Origin: Pseudomonas sp. R4-35-07
Lineage (GTDB): Bacteria > Pseudomonadota > Gammaproteobacteria > Pseudomonadales > Pseudomonadaceae
Direction: 5' to 3'
Assembly (NCBI RefSeq): GCF_003852235.1
Contig: NZ_CP027732.1
Coordinates: 5,456,001 to 5,520,000, forward strand
Length of the DNA stretch: 64,000 bases
The position numbers and the translations under genes are program-made. The stretch's first letter is position 1. Every line of letters starts with the position of its first letter. Below, piece by piece: positions 37,336 to 46,290 of the stretch. The notes below the pieces were generated by a model. That model had not been told where the DNA came from. It was given only the letters and a program-made list of their open reading frames with translations, and searched no databases.

Positions 37336-38532
37336 ATGTCCCTGCCAAGCCTGCGTCTCAAAGCCAACGCCGATCGTCGTTTGCGCAACGGCCACCTGTG
37401 GGTCTACAGCAACGAAATCGACGTGGCCGCCACCCCACTCCACGGCTTCCAGGCAGGTGACCAGGCTATCCTGGAAGCGGCCGGCGGCAAGACCCTCGGC
37501 ATCGTAGCCATGAGCCCGAACAACCTGATCTGCGCCCGCCTGCTGTCGCGCGACATCAAGTTGCCGCTGGACAAGTCGCTGCTGGTGCACCGCATCAACG
37601 TCGCCCTGTCGCTGCGTGATCGCCTGTTCGACAAGCCGTTCTATCGCTTGGTCTACGGTGATTCCGACCTGCTGCCAGGTTTGGTGGTCGACCGTTTCGG
37701 CGACATCCTCGTCGTGCAGATCGCCTCGGCGACCATGGAAGCCCATAAAGAAGACGTGATCGCCGCGCTGACCCAAGTGCTCAAGCCGAGCGGCATCTTG
37801 TTCAAGAACGACTCCGCCGCGCGCGACGCCGAAGGCCTCAACCGCTACGTCGAAACCGTGTTCGGCCTGGTGCCGGAGTGGGTAGCGCTGGAAGAAAACG
37901 GCGTGAAATTCGAAGCCCCGGTGATCCAGGGCCAGAAAACCGGCTGGTTCTACGACCACCGCATGAACCGCGCACGCCTGGCGCCGTATGCCAAGGGCAA
38001 GCGCGTACTCGACCTGTACAGCTACATCGGCGGCTGGGGCGTGCAAGCTGCCGCTTTCGGCGCCAGTGAAGTGTTCTGCGTCGACGCCTCCGCCTTCGCC
38101 CTCGATGGCGTCGAGCGCAATGCCGCGCTGAACGGCGTCGCCGAGAAAATGACCTGCATCGAAGGCGACGTGTTCGAAGCGCTCAAGGAACTCAAAGCCA
38201 GCGAAGAACGCTTCGACGTGATCGTCGCCGACCCGCCGGCCTTCATCAAACGCAAGAAAGACATGAAAAACGGCGAAGGCGCCTACCGCCGCCTGAACGA
38301 GCAAGCCATGCGCCTGCTCAGCAAGGACGGCATCCTGGTCAGCGCCTCGTGCTCCATGCACCTGCCCGAAGACGACCTGCAAAACATCCTGCTGACCGGC
38401 GCCCGCCACCTGGACCGCAATATCCAGATGCTCGAACGCGGCGGCCAGGGCCCGGACCACCCGGTGCACCCGGCGATTGTCGAGACGCGCTATATCAAGA
38501 GCATTACGTGCCGGTTGTTGCCGAACAGCTAA
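37336..38532 (+). CDS. rlmI: 23S rRNA (cytosine1962-C5)-methyltransferase RlmI-type
   Basis: A 398-residue class I SAM-dependent RNA methyltransferase, about the same length as E. coli RlmI (396). An N-terminal PUA domain (RLRNGHLWVYSNEI, about residues 15-28) is followed by an EEHUD-like linker. The Rossmann domain has VLDLYSYIGGWGVQAAAFGA, the DVIVADPPAFIKRK motif and the catalytic Cys in SASCSMHLP. It stands alone; a second-family REP pair and a RAYT gene follow. Assignment to C1962 rests on similarity to RlmI. Confidence 0.87.
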   Translation: MSLPSLRLKANADRRLRNGHLWVYSNEIDVAATPLHGFQAGDQAILEAAGGKTLGIVAMSPNNLICARLLSRDIKLPLDKSLLVHRINVALSLRDRLFDKPFYRLVYGDSDLLPGLVVDRFGDILVVQIASATMEAHKEDVIAALTQVLKPSGILFKNDSAARDAEGLNRYVETVFGLVPEWVALEENGVKFEAPVIQGQKTGWFYDHRMNRARLAPYAKGKRVLDLYSYIGGWGVQAAAFGASEVFCVDASAFALDGVERNAALNGVAEKMTCIEGDVFEALKELKASEERFDVIVADPPAFIKRKKDMKNGEGAYRRLNEQAMRLLSKDGILVSASCSMHLPEDDLQNILLTGARHLDRNIQMLERGGQGPDHPVHPAIVETRYIKSITCRLLPNS

Positions 38533-38546
38533 CACCGGAACCTCCC

Positions 38547-38647
38547 TGTAGGAGCGAGCTTGCTCGCGAAAAACTCATACACGACGCGGGCTACCTGATA
38601 GCGCTGCGTTATCGTTGACGTTCTTCGCGAGCAAGCTCGCTCCTACA
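38547..38647. repeat. REP pair (TGTAGGAGCGAGCTTGC family) beside the RAYT gene
   Basis: Left arm TGTAGGAGCGAGCTTGCTCG, right arm CGAGCAAGCTCGCTCCTACA. It ends 12 bp from the 3' end of the RAYT gene and lies between it and the convergent rlmI gene. Confidence 0.92.
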
Positions 38648-38659
38648 AGTGAAGGTGCG

Positions 38660-39118
38660 TCATATCCAGATGGCATCCCATAGCGGGTATTGACCAATGT
38701 GCTCGACCAAACCTGCACGCAAAGGATTTGCGACGATATAACGGGCCATTGCCTTCAAATCCTCCTCACGACGCAATGCCCGATCGAAATAGCCTTTTTG
38801 CCAAAGCGTCCCGTAAGAGCACCTCGCACTGTTGATCGCGCGGGCACTTCGCGACTTGGTGATTCGCATCAGTCTTGGCAAGTCGCCATTGTGCAATTCC
38901 ACCAGCCAGTGGAAGTGGTCAGGCATGACCACCCAGGCGAGCGAAGTCGCCTCACCCTCTTCCTGAGCTTTCCTGAATTCGCTGACGAGCAGGCGACCAA
39001 TGCGCCAGTCCTGAAAAATTGATTGTCGTTGGTAGGTAACAGCCGTGATCAGGTACACGCGGCCCGATTCTGAATAGCGCCCAGTGCGCAGCCGATGAGC
39101 ATTTTGCTGGGTGGACAT
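38660..39118 (-). CDS. REP-associated tyrosine transposase (RAYT)
   Basis: A 152-residue Y1 HUH-type transposase related to IS200/IS605 TnpA. The metal-binding HxH is His-Phe-His in VVMPDHFHWLVEL, and the catalytic Tyr lies in AMARYIVANPLRAGLVE. The GTLWQKGYFDRALR segment is characteristic of RAYTs. The gene appears intact. It is flanked on both sides by REP pairs of the TGTAGGAGCGAGC family (ends 12 bp and about 90 bp away), the arrangement expected for a RAYT and its cognate repeats. RAYTs cut near the GTAG preceding the REP palindrome and are thought to spread REPINs rather than themselves. Confidence 0.93.
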   Translation of the reverse strand: MSTQQNAHRLRTGRYSESGRVYLITAVTYQRQSIFQDWRIGRLLVSEFRKAQEEGEATSLAWVVMPDHFHWLVELHNGDLPRLMRITKSRSARAINSARCSYGTLWQKGYFDRALRREEDLKAMARYIVANPLRAGLVEHIGQYPLWDAIWI

Positions 39119-39209
39119 TCCTTCGTCCTCTTCTGTGATTGGAAGAGAAACGGTAGGAGCCGAAGCGTCGACTAGCCTGTAAACAATAGTTCTGAATATG
39201 TCTTGCCCC

Positions 39210-39324
39210 TGTAGGAGCGAGGCGGGCGGCTAGCCCTTGCTCGCGAAAAACCAACAGGCGACGCGCGCTGCCTGATAGCGCTGCGTTATCGTTGACGTTT
39301 TTTGCGAGCAAGCTCGCTCCTACA
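39210..39324. repeat. REP pair (TGTAGGAGCGAGCTTGC family) with loop-expanded left arm
   Basis: The left arm reads TGTAGGAGCGAG, then GCGGGCGGCTAGCCC, then TTGCTCGCGAA. The extra 15 bp contain GGGC-GGCTA-GCCC, a small hairpin in the REP loop. The right arm GCGAGCAAGCTCGCTCCTAC is normal. It lies upstream of the RAYT gene. Confidence 0.88.
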
Positions 39325-39515
39325 GGAAGACGGTGTAGAATCGGCCCTATTCATCGCCAGTCATCCCCCGGCGGGTTTATGAGCTCGAGGCCCCAGCACG
39401 CGGCGATCCCGCGACGCGAGTGGCAACTTCCGGACACACGGCCATTTTCTGAGTGTTCCAGACGTCTATAGAAGCTCACTCCCTTTAGTACTTGATTAGC
39501 CGCCCGGAGTGCTCC
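39325..39515 (+). other. ilvD leader region, no gene seen
   Basis: Together with the repeat at 39210-39324 this fills the 397-bp gap between the RAYT and ilvD genes. TAGAAT near 39337 could be a -10. A 30-codon frame from the ATG at 39379 has few branched-chain residues and so does not look like an attenuator peptide. CGGAG about 8 bp before the ilvD ATG is the ribosome site. Confidence 0.4.
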
Positions 39516-41357
39516 ATGCCAGATTATCGCTCGAAAACATCCACCCACGGCCGCAACATGGCCGGCGCGCGCGCACTGTGGCGTGCCACGGGGATGAAAG
39601 ATGACGACTTCAAGAAGCCGATCATCGCGATTGCCAACTCGTTCACCCAGTTCGTCCCTGGCCACGTCCACCTCAAGGACCTGGGCCAATTGGTCGCCCG
39701 CGAGATCGAACGCGCCGGCGGCGTGGCAAAGGAATTCAACACCATCGCCGTGGACGACGGCATCGCCATGGGCCATGACGGCATGCTGTACTCGCTGCCG
39801 AGCCGCGAGATCATCGCCGACTCCGTGGAGTACATGGTCAACGCCCACTGCGCCGACGCCATCGTGTGCATTTCCAACTGCGACAAGATCACCCCCGGCA
39901 TGCTGATGGCCGCCCTGCGCCTGAACATCCCGGTGATCTTCGTCTCCGGCGGCCCGATGGAAGCCGGCAAGACCAAGCTTGCCTCCCACGGCCTCGACCT
40001 GGTCGACGCCATGGTCATCGCCGCCGATTCCAGCGCTTCTGACGAGAAGGTCGCGGAATACGAGCGCAGCGCCTGCCCGACCTGCGGTTCATGCTCCGGC
40101 ATGTTCACCGCCAACTCGATGAACTGCCTGGTGGAAGCCCTGGGCCTGGCCTTGCCGGGCAACGGTTCGACGCTGGCCACCCACAGCGACCGCGAGCAAC
40201 TGTTCCTGCAGGCTGGCCGCACGATTGTCGAGCTGTGCAAGCGCTACTACACCGAGAACGATGAGTCGGTATTGCCGCGCAATATCGCCAACTTCAAGGC
40301 GTTCGAAAACGCCATGACCCTGGACATCGCCATGGGCGGTTCCACCAACACCATCCTGCACTTGCTGGCTGCCGCCCAGGAAGCCGAGATCGATTTCGAC
40401 CTGCGCGACATCGACCGTCTGTCCCGTCACGTGCCGCAACTGTGCAAGGTCGCGCCGAACATCCAGAAGTACCACATGGAAGACGTGCACCGCGCCGGTG
40501 GGATCTTCTCGATCCTGGGCTCCCTGGCCCGTGGCGGCCTGCTGCACACCGACCTGCCGACCGTGCACAGCACGTCCCTGGCCGAAGGCATCGCCAAGTG
40601 GGACATCACCCAAACTGACGACGAAGCCGTGCACACCTTCTTCAAGGCAGGCCCTGCAGGCATTCCGACCCAGACCGCGTTCAGCCAGTCGACCCGCTGG
40701 GACACCCTGGACGACGACCGTGAAAACGGCTGCATCCGCAGTGTCGAGCACGCCTACTCGCAAGAAGGCGGCCTGGCCGTGCTGTACGGCAACATTGCCC
40801 TGGACGGTTGCGTGGTGAAGACCGCCGGTGTGGATGAATCAATCCACGTGTTCGAAGGCCGCGCCAAGATCTACGAAAGCCAGGACAGCTCGGTGCGCGG
40901 CATCCTGGCTGACGAAGTCAAAGAAGGCGACATCGTAATCATCCGCTACGAAGGCCCCAAAGGCGGCCCGGGTATGCAGGAAATGCTTTACCCAACTTCG
41001 TACCTCAAGTCCAAAGGCCTGGGCAAAGCCTGCGCCCTGCTCACCGATGGCCGCTTCTCCGGCGGCACCTCGGGCCTGTCCATCGGGCACGCTTCGCCGG
41101 AAGCCGCTGCCGGCGGCGCGATCGGCCTGGTGCAGGATGGTGACAAAGTGCTGATCGACATTCCGAACCGTTCGATCAACCTGTTGATCAGCGATGAAGA
41201 ACTCGCCGCACGCCGGGTTGAGCAGGACAAGAAAGGCTGGAAGCCGGTGGAGAAGCGTCCGCGCAAAGTCACTACCGCGTTGAAGGCATACGCGCTGTTG
41301 GCAACCAGTGCCGATAAAGGCGCTGTGCGTAACAAGGCGATGCTCGACGGGCTGTAA
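39516..41357 (+). CDS. ilvD: Dihydroxy-acid dehydratase
   Basis: IlvD dehydrates dihydroxy acids to the 2-keto acids that precede valine, isoleucine and leucine. The 613-residue protein has the iron-sulfur cysteines in [12 protein letters not shown] and [19 protein letters not shown]. The Mg2+/substrate motif is [14 protein letters not shown], and the C-terminal signature is [23 protein letters not shown]. The start at 39516 ([17 protein letters not shown]) is the usual one. A clear intrinsic terminator follows. It is monocistronic here. Confidence 0.96.
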   Translation: MPDYRSKTSTHGRNMAGARALWRATGMKDDDFKKPIIAIANSFTQFVPGHVHLKDLGQLVAREIERAGGVAKEFNTIAVDDGIAMGHDGMLYSLPSREIIADSVEYMVNAHCADAIVCISNCDKITPGMLMAALRLNIPVIFVSGGPMEAGKTKLASHGLDLVDAMVIAADSSASDEKVAEYERSACPTCGSCSGMFTANSMNCLVEALGLALPGNGSTLATHSDREQLFLQAGRTIVELCKRYYTENDESVLPRNIANFKAFENAMTLDIAMGGSTNTILHLLAAAQEAEIDFDLRDIDRLSRHVPQLCKVAPNIQKYHMEDVHRAGGIFSILGSLARGGLLHTDLPTVHSTSLAEGIAKWDITQTDDEAVHTFFKAGPAGIPTQTAFSQSTRWDTLDDDRENGCIRSVEHAYSQEGGLAVLYGNIALDGCVVKTAGVDESIHVFEGRAKIYESQDSSVRGILADEVKEGDIVIIRYEGPKGGPGMQEMLYPTSYLKSKGLGKACALLTDGRFSGGTSGLSIGHASPEAAAGGAIGLVQDGDKVLIDIPNRSINLLISDEELAARRVEQDKKGWKPVEKRPRKVTTALKAYALLATSADKGAVRNKAMLDGL

Positions 41358-41370
41358 GCCTCGCCCATGA

Positions 41371-41402
41371 AAATGCCCCGTACTTGGCGGGGCATTTTTT
41401 TG
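41371..41402 (+). terminator. Rho-independent terminator of ilvD
   Basis: AAATGCCCCG (41371-41380) pairs perfectly with CGGGGCATTT (41388-41397) around a 7-base loop, and the T run continues to 41401. This is the best intrinsic terminator in the window. Confidence 0.93.
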
Positions 41403-41435
41403 CCTGGAGATAAACCCCAAGACCGATGAAGATCA

Positions 41436-41531
41436 AATGTGGGAGGGGGCTTGCTCCCGATAGCAGAGTGTCAGGCAATATATGAGCTGCCTGACCCACC
41501 GCTATCGGGAGCAAGCCCCCTCCCACATTTT
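41436..41531. repeat. REP pair (GTGGGAGGGGGCTTGC family)
   Basis: Left arm ATGTGGGAGGGGGCTTGCTC, right arm GAGCAAGCCCCCTCCCACAT. It lies between the ilvD terminator and the convergent pchP gene. Both arms have the CTCCCGAT/ATCGGGAG variant. Confidence 0.92.
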
Positions 41532-41551
41532 CTTTGACCGCGCTCAGCCTG

Positions 41552-42610
41552 TTACTGAATATCCTCCGGCTTGACGATCACCCAGTTCTTGTCCGCCGTC
41601 ACCGGCAACCCTTCCTTGGCCTGCGCCGCCGCATGCTTGGCCATCATGCCGTTGAGCTGGGTCATGTATTTGTCTTTGCGGTTGATCCACAAATGGATGC
41701 CACCCTTGGCCACGTCTACATCGTGGAACAGCATGTAACCGTCGCTGGTCGGGGTGTCGCCGCCGACGATAACCGGTTTTTTCCACTCGTCGATGTACGT
41801 GAGGATCGCCGCATGTTTGCCGGCCATCCAGGTCGCCGGGGTCCACAGGTACGGCGTCAGTTCCAGGCCGAGGTTGGCCTTCTCGTCGTACTTGCCGGCA
41901 GCGATCTGTTTGCGCGCGGTGGTCAGTTCGCCCGTTGTGCGGTCCTTGAGCAGAGTGGTCACGCCGATGACATTTTCGGGTTTGACGTTGTAGCCATACT
42001 TCGGATCGGCGGCGACCATGCGCACCAGTTCCTCCGAGGCAGCAGTCATCACATACACGTCGATGCCGTTTTCCATCAGCTTGTTGTACAGCTCGGCCTG
42101 GCCGGTGAAGACTTTCGGTGGCTGCACTTCGGATTTCTTCACTGCGTCGCCTTCAAAATAGGTGACGGGCACAGGCTTGCCGGAGGCCATCAGCTCGTCG
42201 ACCTGAACCTTGAGTTCCTTGAGGGTGAAGCCGGAAAACACCTGGGCCACCCACGGGTAGCACACCATGTCGTCCACTTCGCAGAGGCGATAATAGTAGC
42301 TGAACAGGCTTTCCTTGTGGTCGGCGGTGTCTTTGAACGGCATCAGCTTGAGCGAAGGGTCGAGGCTGTCGCGGGTGATCAGGCCCTTGTTCTCCATGTA
42401 CGGCAGCAAGGATTCTTCAAGGTCGTAGCGGTAGCTGGTGTTGTCCATGTCGAACACCGCGAAATTGCCCTTGTTGGCATTGGCAGCGATCATCTCGTTC
42501 AATTGTTTGGCGGCAGGCGCCGGCCAGTGTTTCAACTCGGTGGCGGCCAGCGCCTGGCTGGCGAGCCCAAGGCAGAGAGCGGCGGCAAGCAATTTCGGCG
42601 CGAGCTTCAT
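41552..42610 (-). CDS. pchP: Phosphorylcholine phosphatase (HAD superfamily, periplasmic)
   Basis: A 352-residue exported HAD phosphatase. It has a signal peptide (MKLAPKLLAAALCLGLASQALA, 22 residues), and motif I is VFDMDNTSYRYDLEE with Asp54 and Asp56. Removing the signal puts these near mature positions 31 and 33, matching P. aeruginosa PchP. Motif II Thr lies in VYVMTAASEE and motif III/IV acids in VIVGGDTPTSDGYML. The enzyme releases choline from phosphorylcholine in the periplasm, feeding choline and betaine use. The start at 42610 gives the signal peptide; the longer frame does not. It is divergent from tcyP. Confidence 0.88.
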   Translation of the reverse strand: MKLAPKLLAAALCLGLASQALAATELKHWPAPAAKQLNEMIAANANKGNFAVFDMDNTSYRYDLEESLLPYMENKGLITRDSLDPSLKLMPFKDTADHKESLFSYYYRLCEVDDMVCYPWVAQVFSGFTLKELKVQVDELMASGKPVPVTYFEGDAVKKSEVQPPKVFTGQAELYNKLMENGIDVYVMTAASEELVRMVAADPKYGYNVKPENVIGVTTLLKDRTTGELTTARKQIAAGKYDEKANLGLELTPYLWTPATWMAGKHAAILTYIDEWKKPVIVGGDTPTSDGYMLFHDVDVAKGGIHLWINRKDKYMTQLNGMMAKHAAAQAKEGLPVTADKNWVIVKPEDIQ

Positions 42611-42851
42611 AAGCGTTCCTTCCTGAGTGAAAGACATCGACGCTAACAAATCTGTGTGACAGTCCTCGCGTTGAGCACGACGGCCTGCGTCCTGATTCCG
42701 CCAAGGGCATACGCGGCAGCGTCAAACGCTTATTCCAAAAACGACAGTGACCATTCCATATCGGTATTAAATCAATATATTTCAAGCTGTTAGGCTCTCC
42801 GGTTCGCAATCGCAGGCTCACGCGATTGGCTGCCTTCTCAACGGAGCTTCA

Positions 42852-44243
42852 ATGAATCTTCCCCTGATTCTCAACTTACTGGTGTTCGTGGCCCTGTTGC
42901 TGGGCCTGGCACAAACCGGCCGTACCCACTGGAGCCTTGCCAAGAAGGTGCTGTTCGCCCTGGTGCTTGGCGTGGTATTCGGTGTGGTGTTGCACGCCAT
43001 CTATGGCGCCGGCCACCCGGTGCTCAAGGCTTCCATCGGCTGGTTCGACCTGGTCGGCAACGGCTATGTGCAACTGCTGCAAATGATCGTGATTCCGCTG
43101 GTGTTCGCCTCGATCCTCAGTGCCGTGGCGCGTCTGCACAATGCTTCGTCCCTGGGCAAGATCAGCTTCCTGACCATCGGCACCCTGCTGTTCACCACCG
43201 CGATTGCCGCGCTGATCGGTATCGGCCTGACCAACCTGTTCGGCCTGACTGCCGAAGGCCTGGTCGCCGGCACCCAGGAAATGGCGCGCCTGCAAGTGAT
43301 CCAGAACGATTACGCGGGCAAGGTCGCCGACCTGAACATCCCGCAATTGCTGCTGTCGTTCGTGCCGGCCAACCCGTTCGCCGACCTGGCCCGGGCCAAG
43401 CCGACGTCGATCATCAGCGTGGTGATTTTCGCCGCGTTCCTGGGGGTTGCTGCGCTGCAACTGCTCAAGGATGACGTGGAAAAAGGCCAGAAAGTGCTCA
43501 ACGCCATCGACACCCTGCAAGCCTGGGTGATGCGCCTGGTGCGCCTGGTCATGAAGCTGACCCCGTACGGCGTACTGGCGCTGATGACCAAGGTGGTCGC
43601 CAGCTCCAACCTGCAGGACATCATCAAGCTCGGCAGCTTTGTCGTGGTGTCGTACTTGGCCCTGGGCCTGATGTTCGTGGTGCACGGCCTGTTGTTGTCG
43701 CTGGCCGGCGTCAACCCGCTGCGCTTCTTCCGCAAAGTGTGGCCGGTGCTGACGTTTGCCTTCACCAGCCGCTCCAGCGCGGCCTCGATCCCCTTGAGCA
43801 TCGAAGCGCAGACCCGTCGCCTGGGCATCCCGCAGTCAATCGCCGGTTTCGCCGCTTCGTTTGGCGCGACCATCGGCCAGAACGGCTGTGCAGGGCTTTA
43901 TCCTGCGATGCTGGCGGTGATGGTGGCGCCGACTGTCGGCATCAACCCGCTGGACCCGCTTTGGATCGCGACATTGGTGGCGATTGTGACCTTGAGCTCG
44001 GCCGGCGTTGCCGGGGTTGGCGGTGGTGCGACCTTCGCCGCGCTGATCGTGCTGCCGGCCATGGGCTTGCCGGTGTCACTGGTAGCGCTGCTGATTTCCG
44101 TGGAGCCGCTGATCGACATGGGCCGCACGGCGTTGAACGTGAATGGCTCGATGACGGCGGGGGCGATTACCAGCCAGCTTATGGGGCAGACGGATAAAGC
44201 GTTGCTCGATGCCGATGAGCATGCTGAGTTGGCGCAGGCCTGA
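42852..44243 (+). CDS. tcyP: L-cystine:proton/sodium symporter (TcyP type, DAACS family)
   Basis: A 463-residue secondary transporter of the dicarboxylate/amino acid:cation symporter family with 8-9 hydrophobic helices and two re-entrant loops. Diagnostic segments are [19 protein letters not shown], the serine-rich [17 protein letters not shown] and the [20 protein letters not shown] region. The pattern matches bacterial TcyP/YdjN cystine carriers more closely than glutamate carriers. It is monocistronic, and a REP separates it from the convergent folA. Substrate is inferred from family resemblance. Confidence 0.85.
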   Translation: MNLPLILNLLVFVALLLGLAQTGRTHWSLAKKVLFALVLGVVFGVVLHAIYGAGHPVLKASIGWFDLVGNGYVQLLQMIVIPLVFASILSAVARLHNASSLGKISFLTIGTLLFTTAIAALIGIGLTNLFGLTAEGLVAGTQEMARLQVIQNDYAGKVADLNIPQLLLSFVPANPFADLARAKPTSIISVVIFAAFLGVAALQLLKDDVEKGQKVLNAIDTLQAWVMRLVRLVMKLTPYGVLALMTKVVASSNLQDIIKLGSFVVVSYLALGLMFVVHGLLLSLAGVNPLRFFRKVWPVLTFAFTSRSSAASIPLSIEAQTRRLGIPQSIAGFAASFGATIGQNGCAGLYPAMLAVMVAPTVGINPLDPLWIATLVAIVTLSSAGVAGVGGGATFAALIVLPAMGLPVSLVALLISVEPLIDMGRTALNVNGSMTAGAITSQLMGQTDKALLDADEHAELAQA

Positions 44244-44249
44244 TAGGAC

Positions 44250-44325
44250 GCTATCGGGGGCAAGCCCCCTCCCACACTTTGATTTGTGAATACATTCAAA
44301 TGTGGGAGGGGGCTTGCCCCCGATG
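44250..44325. repeat. REP pair, tail-to-tail order
   Basis: The right-type arm CTATCGGGGGCAAGCCCCCT comes first and the left-type arm TGTGGGAGGGGGCTTGCCCC second, about 20 bp apart. It lies between the convergent tcyP and folA genes and reaches within 4 bp of the folA stop. Confidence 0.9.
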
Positions 44326-44328
44326 CTT

Positions 44329-44841
44329 TTAGGCCTTTTCCCACACTTCGAAGTTGTAAGCCGGTTTATCACCCTCTGCCGGGTTCTCCAGATTCGACAC
44401 CAACTTCCACTGGCTCTGATCAAACTCCGGAAACCACGCATCCCCTTCCGGGCTCAACGCCACCCGCGTCAAGTACAGGCGATCGGCATGTTCCAGCCCC
44501 TGCGCATACAGTTGCGCACCGCCGATCAGCATCAGCTCATCCACGCCCTGCTCCAGTGCCCACGCCTCGGCGCGTTCAACCGCAGCTTCCAGTGACGCAA
44601 ATACTTGCGCACCTTCAAGCACCAGATCGGTCTGACGGCTGACCACGATGTTCAGGCGCCCCGGCAACGGTCGGCCCAGGGAATCCCAGGTCTTGCGCCC
44701 CATGATGATCGGCTTGCCGAGGGTGGTGGCCTTGAAATATTTGAAATCCCCCGGCAAATGCCAGGGCATGCTGTTGTCGACGCCGATCACGCGGTTTTCA
44801 CCGAGGGCTGCGATCAGGCTTAGAGGGAGAGTTTTTTTCAT
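44329..44841 (-). CDS. folA: Dihydrofolate reductase
   Basis: DHFR reduces dihydrofolate to tetrahydrofolate with NADPH. The 170-residue protein has LIAALGENRVIGVDNSMPWHLPGDF (in two parts: LIAALGENRVIG and MPWHLPGDF) with the catalytic Asp. IIMGRKTWDSLGRPLPGR is the cofactor site, followed by LMLIGGAQLYAQ. This is a trimethoprim-target type I enzyme of ordinary length. It is divergent from the DUF2868 gene; thyA, its pathway partner, lies about 12 kb away. Confidence 0.95.
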   Translation of the reverse strand: MKKTLPLSLIAALGENRVIGVDNSMPWHLPGDFKYFKATTLGKPIIMGRKTWDSLGRPLPGRLNIVVSRQTDLVLEGAQVFASLEAAVERAEAWALEQGVDELMLIGGAQLYAQGLEHADRLYLTRVALSPEGDAWFPEFDQSQWKLVSNLENPAEGDKPAYNFEVWEKA

Positions 44842-44910
44842 GGCGACGAGAATACCAGAGCTGCGAGTCAGCGGTTATGCTCCAACCTCACGAACACAAC
44901 AGGATGGCGC

Positions 44911-46290
44911 GTGACTGCACTGAACCCGCTGCACACACTCTGGCTGACCGAAACCGTGCGCCTGCGCGAAGAACACGCCGGCCCCCTGGAAGACCTCGAA
45001 GCCAACCGCCTGGCCCGCTCGGCCGGTGGCGACCTGCCAACGCGTATCGCGCAACGTGCGCTGCACCTGGCCGAACGCGACGGCCTGACCGGCGCGCTCA
45101 GTCGCTGGCTGCAAGGCGCGCGCCTGGCCGTGATACTGCTGGCGATAGTCGCGATTATCAGCGGCGCCGGCCTGGCGTTTGCCGCGCTGGGCAACGGCGT
45201 TACCCCGGTGAATGTGTTCTGGGCCCTGGGCAGCCTGCTCGGCCTGAACCTGATCCTGCTGCTCAGTTGGGCCCTGGGCCTGGTGTTTGCCGGCGAACAC
45301 AGCGCCAGCCTCGGTCGCCTGTGGCTGTGGCTCAGCGAAAAACTTGCGCGCGACGCCAAGGCCGCGCAGCTGGCACCGGCACTGCTACTGTTGCTGCAGC
45401 GCCATAAACTCAACCGTTGGGCGGTTGGTGTGCTGGTCAACAGCCTGTGGTTGCTGGCGTTGCTCAGCGCCCTGCTGGTTTTACTGATGCTGCTCGCCAC
45501 CCGGCGTTACGGCTTCGTGTGGGAAACCACCATCCTGGGAGCGGATACCTTCATCGCCGTCACTCAGGCCCTTGGCACACTGCCCGCCCTGCTCGGCTTC
45601 AACGTACCGACGGTCGAGATGATCCGCGCCAGCGGCGACTCCGCACTGAATATCGAAAGCGCCCGCCAGGCCTGGGCCGCCTGGTTGGTGGGGGTGTTGC
45701 TGGTCTACGGGGTGCTGCCCCGGCTGGTACTGGCGCTGCTGTGCCTGTGGCGCTGGAAACGTGGGCGCGCGGCCTTGGGCCTGGACCTCACCCAGCCCGG
45801 CTATGCCCAACTGCGCGAGCGCCTGATGCCGAGCAGCGAGCGGCTGGGGGTCAACGATGCGGCGCCGGAACACCTGCACCAGGTGGCGGGCGGCGTCAGT
45901 GAGCTGCACAGCGACGGCGCGCTGCTGGTTGCCATCGAACTGGACGAGCAGCGCCCCTGGCCGCCCAAACTGCCCGGCACGGTCAAGAACGCCGGCATTC
46001 TCGACAGCCGTGAATCGCGCAACAGACTGCTGGAGCAGCTCACACGCTTCCCGCCCGCGCGCCTGGCCATCGCCTGCGACCCGCGTCGCTCGCCCGACCG
46101 TGGCAGCCTGGCGCTGATCGCCGAACTGGCGCGCAGTGCCGCGGCCACACGGGTGTGGCTGCTGCAAGCGCCGCCCGGCCAGGCGCTGGATGCCGAGCGC
46201 CTGGGCGACTGGCACAGCGCGCTGCAACAGCTTGAGCTGCCCTTCGCCGACTGCGCACCGTTGAACTGGCTGGAGAGCGGTCATGACTAA
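44911..46290 (+). CDS. DUF2868 membrane protein
   Basis: A 459-residue integral membrane protein of unknown function, beginning with a GTG at 44911 preceded by AGGA. About four to five hydrophobic segments are visible: residues 70-92, 107-128, about 175-198 and 260-285. Charged cytoplasmic stretches lie between, and the C-terminal 170 residues are soluble. It overlaps by 8 bp the GTPase gene downstream; the two DUFs are neighbours in other pseudomonads. A membrane receptor or scaffold for the GTPase is a reasonable inference, but no activity is known. Confidence 0.82.
   Translation: MTALNPLHTLWLTETVRLREEHAGPLEDLEANRLARSAGGDLPTRIAQRALHLAERDGLTGALSRWLQGARLAVILLAIVAIISGAGLAFAALGNGVTPVNVFWALGSLLGLNLILLLSWALGLVFAGEHSASLGRLWLWLSEKLARDAKAAQLAPALLLLLQRHKLNRWAVGVLVNSLWLLALLSALLVLLMLLATRRYGFVWETTILGADTFIAVTQALGTLPALLGFNVPTVEMIRASGDSALNIESARQAWAAWLVGVLLVYGVLPRLVLALLCLWRWKRGRAALGLDLTQPGYAQLRERLMPSSERLGVNDAAPEHLHQVAGGVSELHSDGALLVAIELDEQRPWPPKLPGTVKNAGILDSRESRNRLLEQLTRFPPARLAIACDPRRSPDRGSLALIAELARSAAATRVWLLQAPPGQALDAERLGDWHSALQQLELPFADCAPLNWLESGHD

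Noticed and set aside
39379..39471. 30-codon leader-peptide candidate upstream of ilvD
   Set aside because: It contains only one Ile and a few Leu codons and no Val, has no attenuator hairpin I could pair, and no ribosome site. Branched-chain attenuation is not supported.
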